In this document: one piece after another, positions 5,386-6,349 of the stretch | How positions within the stretch are numbered: position 1 is the stretch's first letter | How the letters are laid out: each line of letters starts with the position of its first letter | NCBI GenBank assembly: GCA_910585535.1 | Contig: CAJUFK010000157.1 | Location: 1 to 6,349 of the forward strand | Source of the DNA: an uncultured Angelakisella sp. | Lineage (GTDB): Bacteria > Bacillota > Clostridia > Oscillospirales > Ruminococcaceae | Direction: 5' to 3' | DNA: 6,349 nucleotides | Position numbers and translations under genes: made by a program | The notes under the pieces: generated by a model | Seen by the model: the letters and a program-made list of their open reading frames with translations, nothing else | Told to the model about the DNA's origin: nothing | Database searches by the model: none

Positions 5386-5847
5386 TCAGCGGCTTTCCGC
5401 CTCCAGATACTCCAGCAGGCCCAAACAGCCCTCCCAAACGTCGTCGTAGGTGCGGTCAAAGTCCCCGGTGTACCAGGGGTCGGAGATGTCCCGGGGGGAG
5501 CCGGTGAAGTCCAGGAGCCGGCGGACCTTCCCCTGGGGATCTCCCCCCAGGATACGGAGCATAGCGGAGAGGTTCCGCTGCTCCATCCCGATCAGAAGAT
5601 CGTACCTTCCGTAGTCCCGCCGGGTCAGCTGGACGGCGGTCTTTCCCGCTGTCGAGATCCCCTCCCGGGCCAGCCGCCGCCGGGTCCCCGGGTGGACGGG
5701 GTTGCCCAGTTCCTCGGCGCTGGTGGCGGCGGAGGCGATATGGAACCGGTCCCCCAGCCCCCGCTTCTGGACAAGATCCCGAAAAACAAATTCCGCCATG
5801 GGACTGCGGCAGATGTTCCCCAGGCAGACAAAAAGAATACTGGTCAT
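5386..5847 (-). CDS. Low-molecular-weight protein tyrosine phosphatase
   Basis: A 153-residue cytoplasmic phosphatase, the usual size for the family. The N-terminal P-loop is C8-LGNIC-R14-S15 (CX5RS), with C8 as nucleophile and C13 as the second, often redox-sensitive cysteine. The general acid is D123 in SDPWYTGDF. The SAATSAEELGNPVHPGTRR and DLLIGMEQRN stretches are also typical. The P-loop has Ile12 where the arginine phosphatase YwlE has Thr, so phosphotyrosine is the more likely substrate. ATG 5847 is used, since the open frame continues upstream to 6072 without family similarity; GGGGAGGAG lies about 11 bases before it, a slightly long spacing. It has its own promoter. No tyrosine kinase gene is visible here, so the partner is unknown. 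The gene is followed by Rrf2 in the same direction, 123 bases on. Confidence 0.94.
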   Translation of the reverse strand: MTSILFVCLGNICRSPMAEFVFRDLVQKRGLGDRFHIASAATSAEELGNPVHPGTRRRLAREGISTAGKTAVQLTRRDYGRYDLLIGMEQRNLSAMLRILGGDPQGKVRRLLDFTGSPRDISDPWYTGDFDRTYDDVWEGCLGLLEYLEAESR

Positions 5848-5883
5848 AAAAAGGCGCGCTCCTCCCCTGTTTTTTGCCAATCC

Positions 5884-5912
5884 AGTGTACCATACCCTAA
5901 AGGAAAAGTAAA
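5884..5912 (-). promoter_or_regulatory. Promoter for the tyrosine phosphatase gene
   Basis: On the minus strand: -35 TTTACT (5907-5912), 17-base spacer, -10 TACACT (5884-5889), preceded by TGG that gives an extended -10 TGn. Each hexamer matches consensus at four of six positions. Predicted start near 5877 gives a leader of about 30 bases. Confidence 0.55.
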
Positions 5913-5962
5913 CACCGTGCCGCCCCAGCCCATGGGAATAAGGCGGACAAAAGGGACAGACG

Positions 5963-6006
5963 AAAGCTGGCCGCCCCGGGGATTCCCGGAGGACAGCCAG
6001 CTTTTT
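5963..6006. terminator. Large hairpin, likely terminator of the hydratase gene
   Basis: AAAGCTGGC (5963-5971) pairs perfectly with GCCAGCTTT (5996-6004), and the 24-base loop holds a second stem, CCGGG (5976-5980) with CCCGG (5985-5989). It lies 33 bases after the hydratase stop on the minus strand. The U-tract is better on the plus strand (TTTTT) than on the minus (TTTCGTC), so termination may be bidirectional or weak for the hydratase. Confidence 0.6.
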
Positions 6007-6038
6007 CTCAGCTTTCCCATAGCAAGAGGCGGAGAAGG

Positions 6039-6349
6039 TTATTTCTCGCCGCGGTAGAAGTTGATGAGGCACCCGGCGGTAAGGACCTTCCGCTCGTCGG
6101 CGGTCAGCCCGCCGATAGAAAAGACCGTCTCGGTAACCTTGCCGTCCCGGATCACAAAGGCCTTGATGGCTTCGTTCCCCTCCAGCACCGCCTTGCGGAC
6201 ATCGGGGACAAAGATGTAAGCGCCTTTCGCCAAAACGCTCTTGTCCTTGGTCAGGAAGGGCACGATGCCCCAGTTGATGCAGTTGGAGCGGTACCGCTTG
6301 GTGGCGTACTCCTGGGCGATGTTGGCCCAGGCTCCCACCACCCGCTGGC
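6039..6349 (-). CDS. Aconitase-superfamily hydratase, C-terminal part (N-terminus off the right edge)
   Basis: The last 103 codons of a protein read leftward from the window edge to TAA at 6039-6041. The stretch WANIAQEYATKRYRSNCINW, then GIVPF, is characteristic of the swivel (C-terminal) domain of the aconitase family, and the end (DERKVLTAGCLINFYRGEK) matches the AGCLINY type of end seen in bacterial aconitase-like hydratases. These proteins are roughly 640-760 residues and use a [4Fe-4S] cluster to dehydrate and rehydrate a hydroxy-acid such as citrate; the cluster cysteines would lie outside this window. The reading frame is open to the right edge (the residues before the first in-window GTG still fit the family, QRVVGAW), so no start codon is present here. 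Whether it is aconitase proper or a related hydratase cannot be decided from this piece. Confidence 0.88.
   Translation of the reverse strand, partial: QRVVGAWANIAQEYATKRYRSNCINWGIVPFLTKDKSVLAKGAYIFVPDVRKAVLEGNEAIKAFVIRDGKVTETVFSIGGLTADERKVLTAGCLINFYRGEK

Noticed and set aside
5371..6057. Plus-strand open frame (228 codons) across the phosphatase gene
   Set aside because: It is antisense to a protein with all catalytic residues of the LMW-PTP family and also spans the promoter and hairpin region; Pro/Gly-rich shadow.
5848..6072. N-terminal extension of the phosphatase frame up to 6072
   Set aside because: The extra 75 residues have no similarity to the family, would overlap the hydratase gene, and lie upstream of a good promoter and ribosome site for ATG 5847.

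Overview
The window looks like ordinary chromosome from a GC-rich member of the Clostridia, most like the Flavonifractor/Lawsonibacter/Oscillospiraceae group of gut anaerobes. This is inferred from three things: GC-rich codons with AT-rich promoters and AGGAGG-type ribosome sites, the gene families present (stand-alone nucleoside kinase, LysM-G5-M23 peptidase, Rrf2 regulator, aconitase-type hydratase), and the style of the proteins. No phage, transposon, CRISPR array, rRNA or tRNA was seen.

Left block (1-2167, all minus strand, so read right to left): a 312-aa nucleoside/uridine kinase-like P-loop protein, then a small one-TM protein of unknown function, then the N-terminal 198 residues of a beta-CASP-type metallo-beta-lactamase hydrolase that runs off the left edge. 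No convincing terminator separates them, so they may be co-transcribed from the promoter at 2240-2268.

Centre (2168-2472): an AT-rich divergent intergenic region with one promoter for the kinase on the minus strand, one for the large gene on the plus strand, a TGTAA-N5-TTACA palindrome between them, and a hairpin in each 5' leader. The plus-strand gene (2473-4815) encodes the most distinctive protein here: a 780-aa membrane-anchored M23 peptidase with about 310 cytoplasmic residues (disordered Pro/Glu/Lys-rich tail plus an aromatic helical juxtamembrane block), one TM segment, then LysM, G5 and an intact zinc-peptidase domain outside the cell.

Right block (4861-6349, minus strand): an Rrf2-family regulator with four candidate Fe-S cysteines, a low-molecular-weight protein tyrosine phosphatase, and the C-terminus of an aconitase-superfamily hydratase that enters from the right edge. 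The M23 gene and the Rrf2 gene converge on one bidirectional terminator. Rrf2 and the phosphatase each have a good sigma-A-type promoter.

Functionally this is a mix of housekeeping genes (nucleotide salvage, RNA processing, cell-wall remodelling, redox/Fe-S regulation, phosphoprotein signalling), not an obvious single system. The best candidate for something under-described is the M23 protein with its long cytoplasmic part. No clearly novel multi-gene system is visible.
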